Assembly (NCBI GenBank): GCA_033807775.1
Contig: CM066321.1
Location: forward strand, 234,662,350 to 234,726,349
DNA: 64,000 bases
Reading direction: 5' to 3'
DNA from: Saussurea involucrata
Taxonomy: Eukaryota > Streptophyta > Magnoliopsida > Asterales > Asteraceae
Each line of letters starts with the position of its first letter. The first letter of the stretch is position 1. The notes below the pieces were generated by a model. The model was not told the origin of the DNA, did not search any database, and was given only the letters and a program-made list of their open reading frames with translations. Below are positions 42,761-55,144 of this stretch, piece after piece. A program made the translations under genes and the position numbers.

Positions 42761-45364
42761 AGAAATTAATTTAAAATTTTCAATAATACATCAAATAAAT
42801 GATAAAAATCCTTTTCTACAAATCAATGATTGAATTACCTAAAATAAAATTCTAGATTTAACCCCATCAAATAATAAACCAAGTCTTATATGAAGAATAA
42901 ATAAAGGTCGTGTGTTACTAAAACCCCTTAACAGTTGTTATCTCCAAATGTGCGGAATACATCACCCAATAGTTACACTCTTCTCGTGCATCTAAATAGA
43001 ACTCAACTCTATATGGTGCCGCTAGTACCATTCCCCAACAAGGACCTGATGCACATGCCGACAAATAAAAAGGTTAGGCTAACGCCTAGTGAGTTCAAAC
43101 ATAACTTCTCAGTATAAGTTACTTTTATCGTAAAGGCAACATCTTTCCAACTATTTTCGTGATGAAAACACTAAATCAAAATACCTATTCAATAGCAATT
43201 CAAAACCCAACACTCACTCCAAAAAAACAAGAATAAAGTTAAATATCCAAATCCTGAAACATAGATAAAACTCTATTATTCAAATCATCAAAAAACGTGT
43301 ATTAAACTCAATAATACAAACAAAAAATCATGAATATCATTCCATACTCAAAACGTCACCGAAAACATGGATAATACTCAATACCTAAAACAACACCTTT
43401 CGGTAACGGAGGATCGGAGGAAACCCATTTCCATTGAATGTGGCGAGGACACAAAGTTAAGCTACGTATCTATGTCATAAGCTTGTTTCAAGGATGGACA
43501 AATCGTTGACATCAACCTTATCCAGGTCTTTAGTCATTGTAGACATCAACCCTATCCAGGTCTTTAGTCTTTGTAAACGCCAACGCTATCCAGGTCTTTA
43601 GTACAACACGATGACGGGCTTAACTATATCTAAGTATTTTGCTCAAAGAATCACCAAGTTCATCCTTATTCGGGTCTTTACCATGGGATATCACAATCCA
43701 AGACAAACTTGTTCATATAGAAATTACATCATATATGTATATAACCAATGCCTATTTCCAAATTACAACTTTGGGATCTTACCCCTTATTTACATAGTAA
43801 CACCGACTTCTATACCTATGGAACCATTGGATTATAGTCTAAAATACATGAATCCAAATGAATGACCAACACACTAAAATCATGTAATCTTTCAAATCAA
43901 TATGCCATAACTGCATATAACTCCAAAAACTAGACATAGAGCAAATCAATTGGACAAATGTCCCCAAGACTCATTTGAGTCAAAACCGAGTCAAAAGCTC
44001 AACAATTCATTTGACTATTCAACACGAATCAACATATGCAAATAAAATGTATTTAACCCACATTATGTAAGCACATGCTCCATAGGCAAGATTAACTAAA
44101 AATCCCATCCATTAACATTTTCCAAATGAAAATAAAACTATTTATATACCCAAAATATTTTATAACACGATAACGTATATTTTCCAAATGAGTTATAAAA
44201 CCAAAAGCACCAAGAGTGCATTAATGTCAAATAATCCTCATTTATGATATAGATCACCAAAATGACACACTCTCAAAATTTATTTACCAAAATGTCCAAA
44301 AAACCAACTATGGACATCTCACGAAATTTATAAAAATAAGATATGGCATATATGCAAAACTCATCAAATAACCCACACATTTGATAAAAAAAACAAGCAA
44401 AACACATTAATACTTCAAAATAAATATTTTTGGCATGTACATAGTTTTGACAAATCAACTTGAACCTACTTTGCTAGATTTAGGCTAAATCTAGGTTTTA
44501 TCCCAATCTTGAGTCTCCTTTGATGAAGACTTGAACTTCAAGAAATCTCCCTAGATCTTAGATCTAATACTTCCACAAGGTTTCTTTCACTACACAAGTC
44601 ACCAAAATCACACTGGAGTTGGAGGATACGTGGAAAAAGGGGTGAAAACACCAAACCCTAGCTTAACAATATGAGGGACGAGAAGCTTACCACTACAAAA
44701 TACTCTTGGATTTTCCAATAAACTAAAATAATATTAGTATATCCTTCAATATCTCTAAAAACTGAAACCATGGCAAAAAGAATCGTCAAAATCAGAGTTG
44801 AGATGAGAGAGATATGACAAAATGAATAAAAAGGCTCAAAATCGGAATTTATGCACTTCACCCCGCCCACGATTGTACATGCGATTTTGACATGTCACAA
44901 TCTCATGGAAAAAATCGCACAGAATGTATCGAAAGTCATTTTTCACCTGGCGACCTTGACATGCCATAGTGCCGCTGGCACAATCGTCGGGCACTATAGC
45001 CTAACCCGTACCGCAAGTTTTTCGACCGTTTTCCTGGCCGTTCCCCGACCATTTTTCCGGACGTTCCTCGATCGTTTCCCCAAAACATTTGATTCTATTA
45101 TTCTAATTATCGTGCCATTGTCATAATTCCATGGCACATTCGTTGGGACGACCAAACACTCGATAACGTCGGTGCTATTGTGACATATGTCACAACTGCA
45201 TGGCACTATAGCCGGGACTACCACACTTTCAATATCATTGGTGCTATTATGACAGATGTCACAACCACATGACACTATAGCCATACTTCATATTTGGTTC
45301 TTCTTTTACCGATTCACCTAGTTCGACGTTTTTCTTCAATTGGGATAAAAAGCAGGACGTTACA

Positions 45365-46018
45365 ATATGCACCGCCATGTCATCCTTCTCCCCTTCAGGT
45401 CTATATTCGTCTGGTACTTCAGGTATATCTTCCTCCTTATGGATCTTTGACTCTGGTGCATCTCACCATATTCACATTGCCTGTCATCTTTTGTATCTTT
45501 GTCTCCGGGTTCACCTGTATCCATTATAACCGCTAACGTACGTATATGCCGTTAGAAGGTATTGGTTATATTATCACTTCTCATGTATCTCTCTCTGTTG
45601 TATATTCCCACCCTTGCTTTAAACCTTGCTTCAGTTAGTTAATTGTGTAAATATGGTCTTTAGGTATTCTTTTCTGATTCTCTTTGTTGTGTTAAGGACC
45701 CGCAAACTCAGAAGGTGATTGGGACTGGTCGTAAGCTAGGGGAGCTCTGTGTATTGGATGAACTCAAAGTATATGATCTTTTTGCTTCAAGTGTTAACTT
45801 TCCTTCTTTTCGTTTGGGTCGTTTGTCTTTTGATTTTTATCTGGCATTCTCGTTTAGGTCACGTATATGCGTTAAGTTTATAGTTTTTTTCATCTACACG
45901 TTTAGGTCATTTGAACACCTATGATTATTCGAAAAACTTTACATGCACACTCCTGATTATTCCTCATTATGTGCCTTTGGTTGTACTTGTTTTGTCCCTC
46001 ATCCTCATGTTGAGCATA
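45365..46018 (+). pseudogene. Protease and pre-integrase of the old Copia element
   Basis: The frame shows SSLWIFDSGASHH (protease active site), then a degraded middle, DPQTQKVIGTGRKLGELC and VLDELK, and WHSRLGH in another frame (GAG-pre-integrase). Just after it, near 45915, the sequence jumps to the region that normally follows the integrase core (TPDYSSLCAFGCTCFV), so about 170 codons of integrase including the catalytic residues are gone. A solo LTR interrupts the frame at 46023/46024. Confidence 0.75.
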
Positions 46019-46623
46019 ACAAGTGTAACACCCTAAAATCAGGACCAATTTAAACCTTAAAATTCATCAGAGTTAATCATAATTTCATCCAAACTTTTAT
46101 ACATAAGTGAAGAATTAACTATGAGGGTTCATATACACATATTCTAATTATCAAAACAACCTATTAATCTAATCCTGACAACTACGATAAGATTAAATTG
46201 GTTGTCTAGACCATCCATCAAAAGCATCCTTGCATACGCTATTGTCTTTACTTAGCACCAAAAGTTGAATACCAAAAACACTCGTCCCTCTTCCCGTTAC
46301 TTCCCTGAGCTCGTACCTGGTAAGAAAATTTAATTTGAAATGATTAGGCTTACGCCTATTGAGAACATCCATTTTCAAATTTAAAATCTTTGCCAACTTT
46401 GGAAACTCAAGTAATCAAAGCGTATAAACAAACCTGGTTTTTTCATCATTCTTACCGTACGTCTACACACCTTACTACGACGGGAACATACCCGATTCCA
46501 TGAATATGACTAACATTCAGAAAATCATATCATCACATTCGAGAGCCTACTATGAATCATTACAGATTCTAGACTATCGCTTATGTCCAAGAAATTACAA
46601 TTTACTTTATGCCTATCTCTTAC

Positions 46624-48979
46624 TGTGACACCCTCAAATTTTGCAAAGAGCAACTAAATAAAATTCTCCATAATACATCCAATTGAATAGAATTTCTCCT
46701 TATAATACAATACGGAATTTACCTCAAATTAAAACCTACGATTTACTCTCAATCAATTATCACACAAGCCTTGTTACAAAGGCTAAGTTCACACCGGGTG
46801 TTACTTAACACGAGTATAACCTGCTATACCCAAATAAATGCGAAAGATTCACTTAATCAAAATCATCTCTCGTGCACTCTACTAGCACTCGCCACTTCAC
46901 AGTGTAGCTAAAACTACTCCCAACCTGAGCCTGTTGCACATGCCGACAATTAAAAAGGGTTAGGCTAACGCCTAGTGAGTTCAAACATTTTATCATGACT
47001 ATAAAAATTCATAAATCGAGAGGAGTGTAGTTTTTTAGTCATGATTTCAAAAGAGTTTACTTTAAATGCAATTCACCCATTTTCCAACTCACACAATTCC
47101 CATGCTGAAATCTTTAATATAACATGATTTCCCAAAATAGACTCCTTTCCAAAATCAACGTGAAATAACATTTAATAACCAAACGATTAAATTTATAAAT
47201 ATTCGCCATTATTTCAAAACATCCCAAAACATGGATGAAACATAATCCACAACTCATATAACGTGGAAAAGCAATTCTCATAAATATGATATGTCACCGA
47301 AAACATGGATAAACACAAATACCCAAAATAACACATTTCGGTGACGGGGGAGGCCCGTATCCAATGCACATGACGGAACACACAAGTGGGTCACCTACTT
47401 TGCAATAAAAACACCCACGTGGATTACTCTCGTAAACTGAACTCAATCACTCCAGATCTATTGCCCGCGAGACTAGGGAGCCCCCAACTTCAACCACTCC
47501 AGGTCTATACATTGGGTTACTCCAAATCCACCACATCACGTTAGGGATTACACCTTACTGCCCATGAGACGACGCCCGACCATCTCGGTCCACGCCTTAC
47601 TTATCATGGATCCCGATGCCTATCCCGTGCTAAGCACATATATGGAATTACACCTTACTGCCCATGAGACGACGCCCGACCATCTAGGTCCACGCCTTAC
47701 TTATCATGGAACCCGATGCCTATTACGTGCTACAAAAGAAACTAACGTCTCGTAAACTGAGCTCAATCAATCCCGATCTCTTGCCCGCGAGACTAAGGGG
47801 AAACTCAAATGCCTATGGATCCATAGCTAACAAGGTCTAAAACTTTACCCGACCACAAATAAATAAACATAATGCATTCAAACATGCAATTCCCCAATAA
47901 CATAAATCATGATCAAAACTCAAATTTGAGCTATCAAAACCGGACAAATGTCCTCAAAACTTGATAAAATCCAATACCGATCCACAAGCTCAACTAACTC
48001 AAAAGATAGTTCATGAAAGTCATAAAATGACATTAAATATAACAACACACACAAGTTGCCAGTAAATACTTCAAATCCATGAAAACCCGAAATAAAACCT
48101 TGGATCGGAAAAACCCTCCTTTCCAAGGGACTCACATCTTTACATTTTCAAAACATCTTATGATGTACTATATGCATATTTCCAAAATATCCACAAAATG
48201 CATTTTCATAACAAATAGACTCCGTTTATCACATAAATCAACAACTCATTTTTATGTATGATTTATTCATCACATTTTTCCAAAATACCAAATGTAAGTG
48301 TTTTACCATATTTACAACCATAAATACTTCAAAGGTTAAAACCCATCAAATAACTCAACATTGATAATTTTCATGTAAAACACATAATTACTTGGAATAT
48401 AACATTTTGGCATGTACAAAGTTTTCACAAAGTAACTTGAACTCACCTTGCTAGATTTATGCTAAATCTAGATTTTCCCCAAACGTACGCTCCTTTGATG
48501 CAACCTGAATCCTTAGGCCAAATCTTCCAAAAACCTAGATCCACAAGTTTCCAACCATAAATAATCATTCCTAAACACTTATATACACTTCCCTCTCAAA
48601 AACGAAATCGTAGCAACTTGAATCATCAAAATCGGAGTTGGGATGAAAAAGTTATGAAGGTTTGAAGTTTGAGCTGAAAATTCGCGACTTAATACGGACT
48701 CAGTGCGTTACGCGGCTTGGGCCGCGGCCTAAGGTCGCGCACCAAACCGCGCGGTTCCGCGGCCCCATTTTAGGTCGGATACCGTTTCGGCCGTAACTTC
48801 TTCGTTATAGCTCCGTTTTCTCTCCGAAAATAACCGTTGGACTCTTATTCGAAATCCTCATCCAACAAGACCATAAAATCTAAGATTTAACCCAAAATCC
48901 TATTTTTCATATTTTTCATAAAAGATCGGTTCCACACTGATTTCGAAATTGTACTTATCCGAAAATTACGGGTGTTACA
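46624..48979 (-). repeat. Array LTR1 (outer left)
   Basis: The 2356-bp LTR starts TGTGACACCC and ends GGGTGTTACA. It contains a 100-bp tandem duplication (47547 and 47647, ATTACACCTTACTGCCCATG), the TTAGGCTAACGCCTA hairpin (46960-46974) and a GC-rich patch near 48700-48775 (CGCGGCTTGGGCCGCGGCC). It differs from LTR2 mainly in its left half. Confidence 0.93.
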
Positions 48980-51900
48980 ATCCTCCCAACCTTAGGATGA
49001 TTTCGTCCTCGAAATCCAGTTCTCACGTAACTAATGGCCACCGCGTCCAACACATTCCAAGTTCCTTCGGTTTCAACCAGGTTCAAATTTATTTCCCCAC
49101 CAAATTGCCCACAACGGCTTCTTGGTGTTACTCACAACAAATCCATGCTTAGGCATAAATCACTTACATCCAATTGAAGACCTAATTTACTAGAGTGGCT
49201 TCCGACCACCAAACTTAAGTTGCCTCCCAACCTTAAGTGATCCATACTTTCCCAACGACAGATTCGAACTCCCCAATCATTCCACATCCACATGTTCTTT
49301 AACTTTCCTTTCCAAATCAGTCCAAGGTTTAATCACTATCGAGATCAATCAAAACCTCTGAATCCCAAATGTTCCCACTACTGAACTAGCATTTACTTCT
49401 AACGATTTCCATTAAACTCTAACACCGACGGTCATCACTGACCCATCAATTACACAACTCTAAGGATACTTCCAATTACCAATTATCCAACCGACAGATT
49501 CTCCTACCACGCAAGGAAGGTTATCCCACCAAATTCACTTATCACAATTGAACATCTTAAGATCACTACAACCATTACCATCATTCCTTTAAAATCGGGA
49601 TACAATCCTCCGATTACACTCACGGTGTTTGGCCTCAAGCCCAAAAGTTGACACCTAATCATACCACCAAGTTTGAATCACAACCGACTCTACACACGAG
49701 TTTCATTCGTCGAGCGTTCTTACAAAACCAAGGTCATCACTATGGTGTCCACAAGGTCCTACACGTCCCTTTATGTGAAAATTGGCCAAGACCCAAAACA
49801 AGGTTGCCAACAAGACGATTTTCACCAACACTAACGGGAAATCCCACGAGTCTACCCTTCCAGCTACAAAATGCGTCGACTCTACAAACGGCACTACTCG
49901 ACCTACGGTACCAACACGCATTAAATTACCCGACTTTCCACTGTCGAAGTTCCCCACGCACTTACTTTTAACCGGGGTCACTTATCATTTCCAAGGTTCC
50001 TATGAGTTCAAGGTTTCTCAAGTGAAATATTTAACAAGTATGTCAATCGAAAACATTTATGGAAACTTTCAACATAAAGTTTTTCACATCAATTTAATTG
50101 TACGCATAAAATCCATTACTATCAATTCGGTAGTCGTGCAAAAATGGACATACTCGTCCCACATACGAAAATCATATTCAAAACCATTTCACCGAAATTT
50201 ATATCGTTCACAAAGCGCAAAAGCACAACAAACAACTTCTCTGAAAGAAACCGATACGGTTCTAACATGGATTGATCTATGTCATGCACGTAAGGAAATT
50301 TCCCTCTTTAAATAAGGTGCCACCAAAATGGTTTGTACGTACTTCAAAAGGAGTTTAAACGACAACCGACTCCAAAATTCCTTTTTAACCATGAAAGGAC
50401 AGTGAATCAAGATTCCCCAGTAAAATTCGCACACGTCAATTTATCTCACAAAGACGGTGAAACAGTTTCATAATGTACTTTGGTTAAAACTTAAAACGAA
50501 TTATGCCAGTTTCAAGTCTAAAACAAAAATCACTACGTGTTCGTCATTCGAAGATATTGACTAAAATGTCAAGAAGAAATCTCATATTGGAGTGTGCACG
50601 CAACTTGTAACACTCTCTTAGTAGGTTTTCTTGAAAATAAATTACATGTACCGAATCATTCGTAACAAAGTTTTCAAAAGCGAAATCCTTTAAATCAACA
50701 TTCAAAATCTTCTCAATCTAGTCATATAATGACATAAGAATGAATCACTTTTGACAATACCCACACATTAAGATGTTTTCCCAAAACTTAGGAGAAATTA
50801 GGCATTTGTAATTGGTTGGCACCGAAAATGGTTTAAATCGACTTCAATTTTGAATTGTACAAACAGTGCGTATTAATGTTCCAAAAATTTAAGCCATTTC
50901 ACACACCCTAGGTTAGGACAATTAATTTTCCAAAATTCCCATCACGGAGCATTTACTCAAAAAATTACACTTTGTAAATTAAAACGTCGAAATGACAATG
51001 TTTCAAATTTACTCGCTAGGATACTCAAAATATCCATTTTCTCCAAAACTAAAAGGCTTACCATTTTCCAAAATATCCATTAAGCCCAAAAATTTACCAA
51101 AGATTAACGACTCACACGTTCGTGCTTTCAAAATGTTCTGTAGTGTAAATCATGCATTACCAACACAACATTAAAACATAACTTGGTCCAACGACCCTTA
51201 CTTATGTAATGAATTCGTAAAACATTTTTCTTCACGATACATTTATCAAAGCCTTCGAGGGTTAGTGACTACCAAATTATGCACACCCTTAGATCAATAC
51301 CATGTTTTTGGCGAGAAAGGGCAATAAAACAGTCAACTAGCCGGAAGCACATAAAGCAAATTGTTAAGAAATACAACCTGCATATTCTGTCATGCATTAC
51401 TCATGCCACGTATAAATCAATTTGTACAATTAGATAAATTGCAACAAAACGTGCTAACACAAATCTTTGAAAGAGAACTCACGCGACCCCAAAGTTCCAA
51501 AAACGTTATGTTTGGTCGCCTTATGACATAAATAGCACTTCTCAATAAAACCCGAACGAGACAAAATGCTCATTATAATCCAAAATTTAACACACGCAAT
51601 AACGAAAGTATGCATCTTACAAAATGGCACTCACACGATACTCACGTCGTAAAACGAAACCCCGTAAAACTCCACGGGCTCAATTGCCTCAACTCAACCA
51701 AATGGTGCCAAGCCTTTCGCTTCCAACAACCAAATTGCACAACGCAAAACCATGGCCAAAGTGCCAAAACTCCCAAAATTCCATTTTGTTGTAATACGAT
51801 TTAAACAACACTTTCGATAAAACTTCCATTAAATAAATTTCCCAATAAAACTCAACATAGACATAATGGAAGATAACTTTTCGTCCAAACTTTAACATAT

Positions 51901-52780
51901 GTGGAGGATATCCAATGTTAAAGTCATAAGCCGTAGTTACTTGCCCAACAACTTAAACATCATGAAAATATGGATATCACTGTATCCGAAAGTAACGTTG
52001 GTCAACGACAAAACAAAGCAAGTCCTGACAGAGTTTGTAACTCCTCGCAATAAAACAACTTTCATGCACGTTCAAAACCATGATTTAAAATCTTGTGTGT
52101 GTGTGTTAACCATTTTTCCGAGATTTTGTAACTCAATCCACAAGAGGATTCGAAACACAAGAAATAACTGTGACAATTTATTTCAAAATAAGTTATGTGC
52201 ATGAATTTAGTCGGCACTCAACATCTCAAGCCATGTTCCTCCAAATCTCTCCGGTCACACTACCGTCATCCGGATGTCCAAACCTCTTTAAGGTAAAGTT
52301 GGGAATTACATCGATTAACCTTACGATTCTTCCTCGAATCAAAGTCGTTTCAATAAGTCCATGGTTCTATTCCAACCATCAAATTTTGACCCGAAACGGT
52401 CCACTTAAAGCAATTATCATGCTTATTGTCACCCTAAGTGACTAATACTAAAATCGTCAATCTTTTCCAATAACTATTCGCTTAGAAACTTCTTTACTAA
52501 CCCCAACGGTCATCACATTAAAGTATTTCAAGTAAGCACATGTAACAAGTAGGTTCACCATAACACTGGCCATGTGTAATTATGAACGTACCGTACATGC
52601 TTATCCTTGCTACCCTCAACGTGATTCTCGTTTTTAGCGACTCCATCAACCTCAAAACATCCTATCTTAATGTGCCTAATAGTGCAATTTCACTTTCTCT
52701 CACTTAAAAGATCGCTAGTTTGAGTCTAGGTATTCAAAATCAACACCTAATTCTCTCAAACTTATGCTCTGATACCAACT
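48980..52780 (-). other. Array internal region 1, non-coding
   Basis: The 3801-bp region has no domain of gag, protease, integrase, RT or RNase H in any frame. The longest open frame (49782-50315, plus strand) loses its end in copy 2 through a 1-bp indel, which argues against coding. It differs from copy 2 at only about a dozen places. Confidence 0.85.
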
Positions 52781-55144
52781 TGTGACACCCTCAAATTTTG
52801 CAAAGAGCAACTAAATAAAATTCTCCATAATACATCCAATTGAATAGAATTTCTCCTTATAATACAATACGGAATTTACCTCAAATTAAAACCTACGATT
52901 TACTCTCAATCAATTATCACACAAGCCTTGTTACAAAGGCTAAGTTCACACCGGGTGTTACTTAACACGAGTATAAACTGCTATACCCAAATAAATGCGG
53001 AAGATTCACTTAATCAAAATCATCTCTCGTGCACTCTACTAGCACTCGCCACTTCACAGTGTAGGTAAAGCTACTCCCAACCTGAGCATGTTGCACATGC
53101 CGACAATTAAAAAGGGTTAGGCTAACGCCTAGTGAGTTCAAGCATTTTATCATGACTACAAAAATTCATAAATCGAGAGGAGTGTAGTTTTTTAGTCATG
53201 ATTTCAAAAGAGTTTACTTTAAATGAAATTCGCCCATTTTCCAACTCACACAATTCCCATGCTGAAATATTTAATATAACATGATTTCCCAAAATAGACT
53301 CCTTTCCAAAATCAACGTGAAAGGTGAAATAACATTTAATAACCAAAGCGATTAAATTCATAAATATTCGTCATTATTCCAAAACATCCCAAAACATGGA
53401 TGAAACATAATTCACAACTCATATAACGTGGAAAAGCAATTCTTATAAATATGGCACGTCACCGAAAACATGGATAAACACAAATACCCAAAATAACACC
53501 TTTCGGTGACGGGGGAGGCCCGTATACAATGCACGTGACGGAACACACAAGTGGGTCACCTACTTTGCAATAAAAACACCCACGTGGATTACTCTCGTAA
53601 ACTGAGCTCAATCACTCCAGATCTATTGCCCGCGAGACTAGGGAGCCCCCAACTTCAACCACTCCAGGTATATACTTTGGGTTACTCCAAATCCACCACA
53701 GCACGTTAGGGATTACACCTTACTGCCCATGAGATGACGCCCGACCATCTAGGTCCACGCCTTACTTATCATGGATCCCGATGCCTATCCCGTGCTAAGC
53801 ACATATATGGAATTACACCTTACTGCCCATGAGACGACGCCCGACCATCTAGGTCCACGCCTTACTTATCATGGAACCCGATGCCTATTCCGTGCTACAA
53901 AAGAAACTAACGTCTCGTAAACTAAGCTCAATCAATCCCGATCTCTTGCCCGCGAGACTAAGGGGAAACTCAAATGCCTATGGATCCATAGCTAACAAGG
54001 TCTAAAACTTTACCCAACCACAAATAAATAAACATAATGCATTCAAACATGCAATTCCCCAATAACATAAATCATGATCAAAACTCAACTTTGAGCTATA
54101 AAAACCGGACAAATGTCCTCAAAACTTGATAAAATCCAAAACCAAGCCACAAGCTCAACTAACTCAAAAGACAGTTCATGAAAGTCATAAAATGACATTA
54201 AATATAACAACACACACAAGTTGCCAGTAAATACTTCAAATCCATGAAAACCCGAAATAAAACCTTGGATCGGGAAAACCCTCCTTTCCAAGGGACTCAC
54301 ATCTTTACATTTTCAAAACATCTTATGATGTACTATATGCATATTTCCAAAATATCCACAAAATGCATTTTCATAACAAATAGACTCCGTTTATCACATA
54401 AATCAACAACTCATTTTTATGTATGATTTATTCATCACATTTTTCCAAAATACCAAATGTAAGTGTTTTACCATATTTACAACCATAAATACTTCAAAGG
54501 TTAAAACCCATCAAATAACTCAACATTGATAATTTTCATGTAAAACACATAATTACTTGGAATATAACATTTTGGCATGTACAAAGTTTTCACAAAGTAA
54601 CTTGAACTCACCTTGCTAGATTTAGGCTAAATCTAGATTTTCCCCAAACGTACGCTCCTTTGATGCAACCTGAATCCTTAGGCCAAATCTTCCAAAAACC
54701 TAGATCCACAAGTTTCCAACCATAAATAATCATTTCTAAACACTTATATACACTTCCCTCTCAAAAACGAAATCGTAGCAACTTGAATCATCAAAATCGG
54801 AGTTGGGATGAAAAGGTTATGAAGGTTTGAAGTTTGAGCTGAAAATTCGCGACTTAATACGGACTCAGTGCGTTACGCGGCTTGGGCCGCGGCCTAAGGT
54901 CGCGCACCAAACCGCGCGGTTCCGCGGCCCCATTTTAGGTCGGATACCGTTTCGGCCGTAACTTCTTCGTTATAGCTCCGTTTTCTCTCCGAAAATAACC
55001 GTTGGACTCTTATTCGAAATCCTCATCCAACAAGACCATAAAATCTAAGATTTAACCCAAAATCCTATTTTTCATATTTTTCATAAAAGATCGGTTCCAC
55101 ATTGATTTCGAAATTGTACTTATCCGAAAATTACGGGTGTTACA
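52781..55144 (-). repeat. Array LTR2 (shared middle), chimeric
   Basis: This 2364-bp LTR serves both neighbours. Its left half shares LTR3 variants (the AGGTGA insertion near 53322, GTATATACTTTGGG, CTATTCCGTGC, AAACTAAGC) and its right half shares LTR1 variants (absence of about 125 bp near 54757, TTTTCTCTCCGAAAATAACC). Confidence 0.93.

Larger units (their letters stand above)
42373..45364. mobile_element. Degraded solo LTR, related to the array LTRs
   Basis: The left end (AACAACCTCAAATTTGGAAAG) resembles the array LTR start CACCCTCAAATTTTGCAAAG, and the right end is proposed at GGACGTTACA. Between them it shares blocks with those LTRs: GCACATGCCGACAA, the TTAGGCTAACGCCTAGTGAG hairpin, ACATGGATAA, TCACCGAAAACATGG, and CTTGCTAGATTTAGGCTAAA. 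It contains a TRIM near its start and a duplicated stretch of about 80 bp near 45130-45285 (CACAACTGCATGGCACTATAG / CACAACCACATGACACTATAG region). Flanks ACATC and ATATG do not match, so the boundaries are approximate. Confidence 0.6.

Noticed and set aside
49782..50315. 177-codon open frame on the plus strand in array internal region 1
   Set aside because: The second copy (55947 onward) loses the frame through a 1-bp indel, no domain is recognisable, and it runs antisense to the element.
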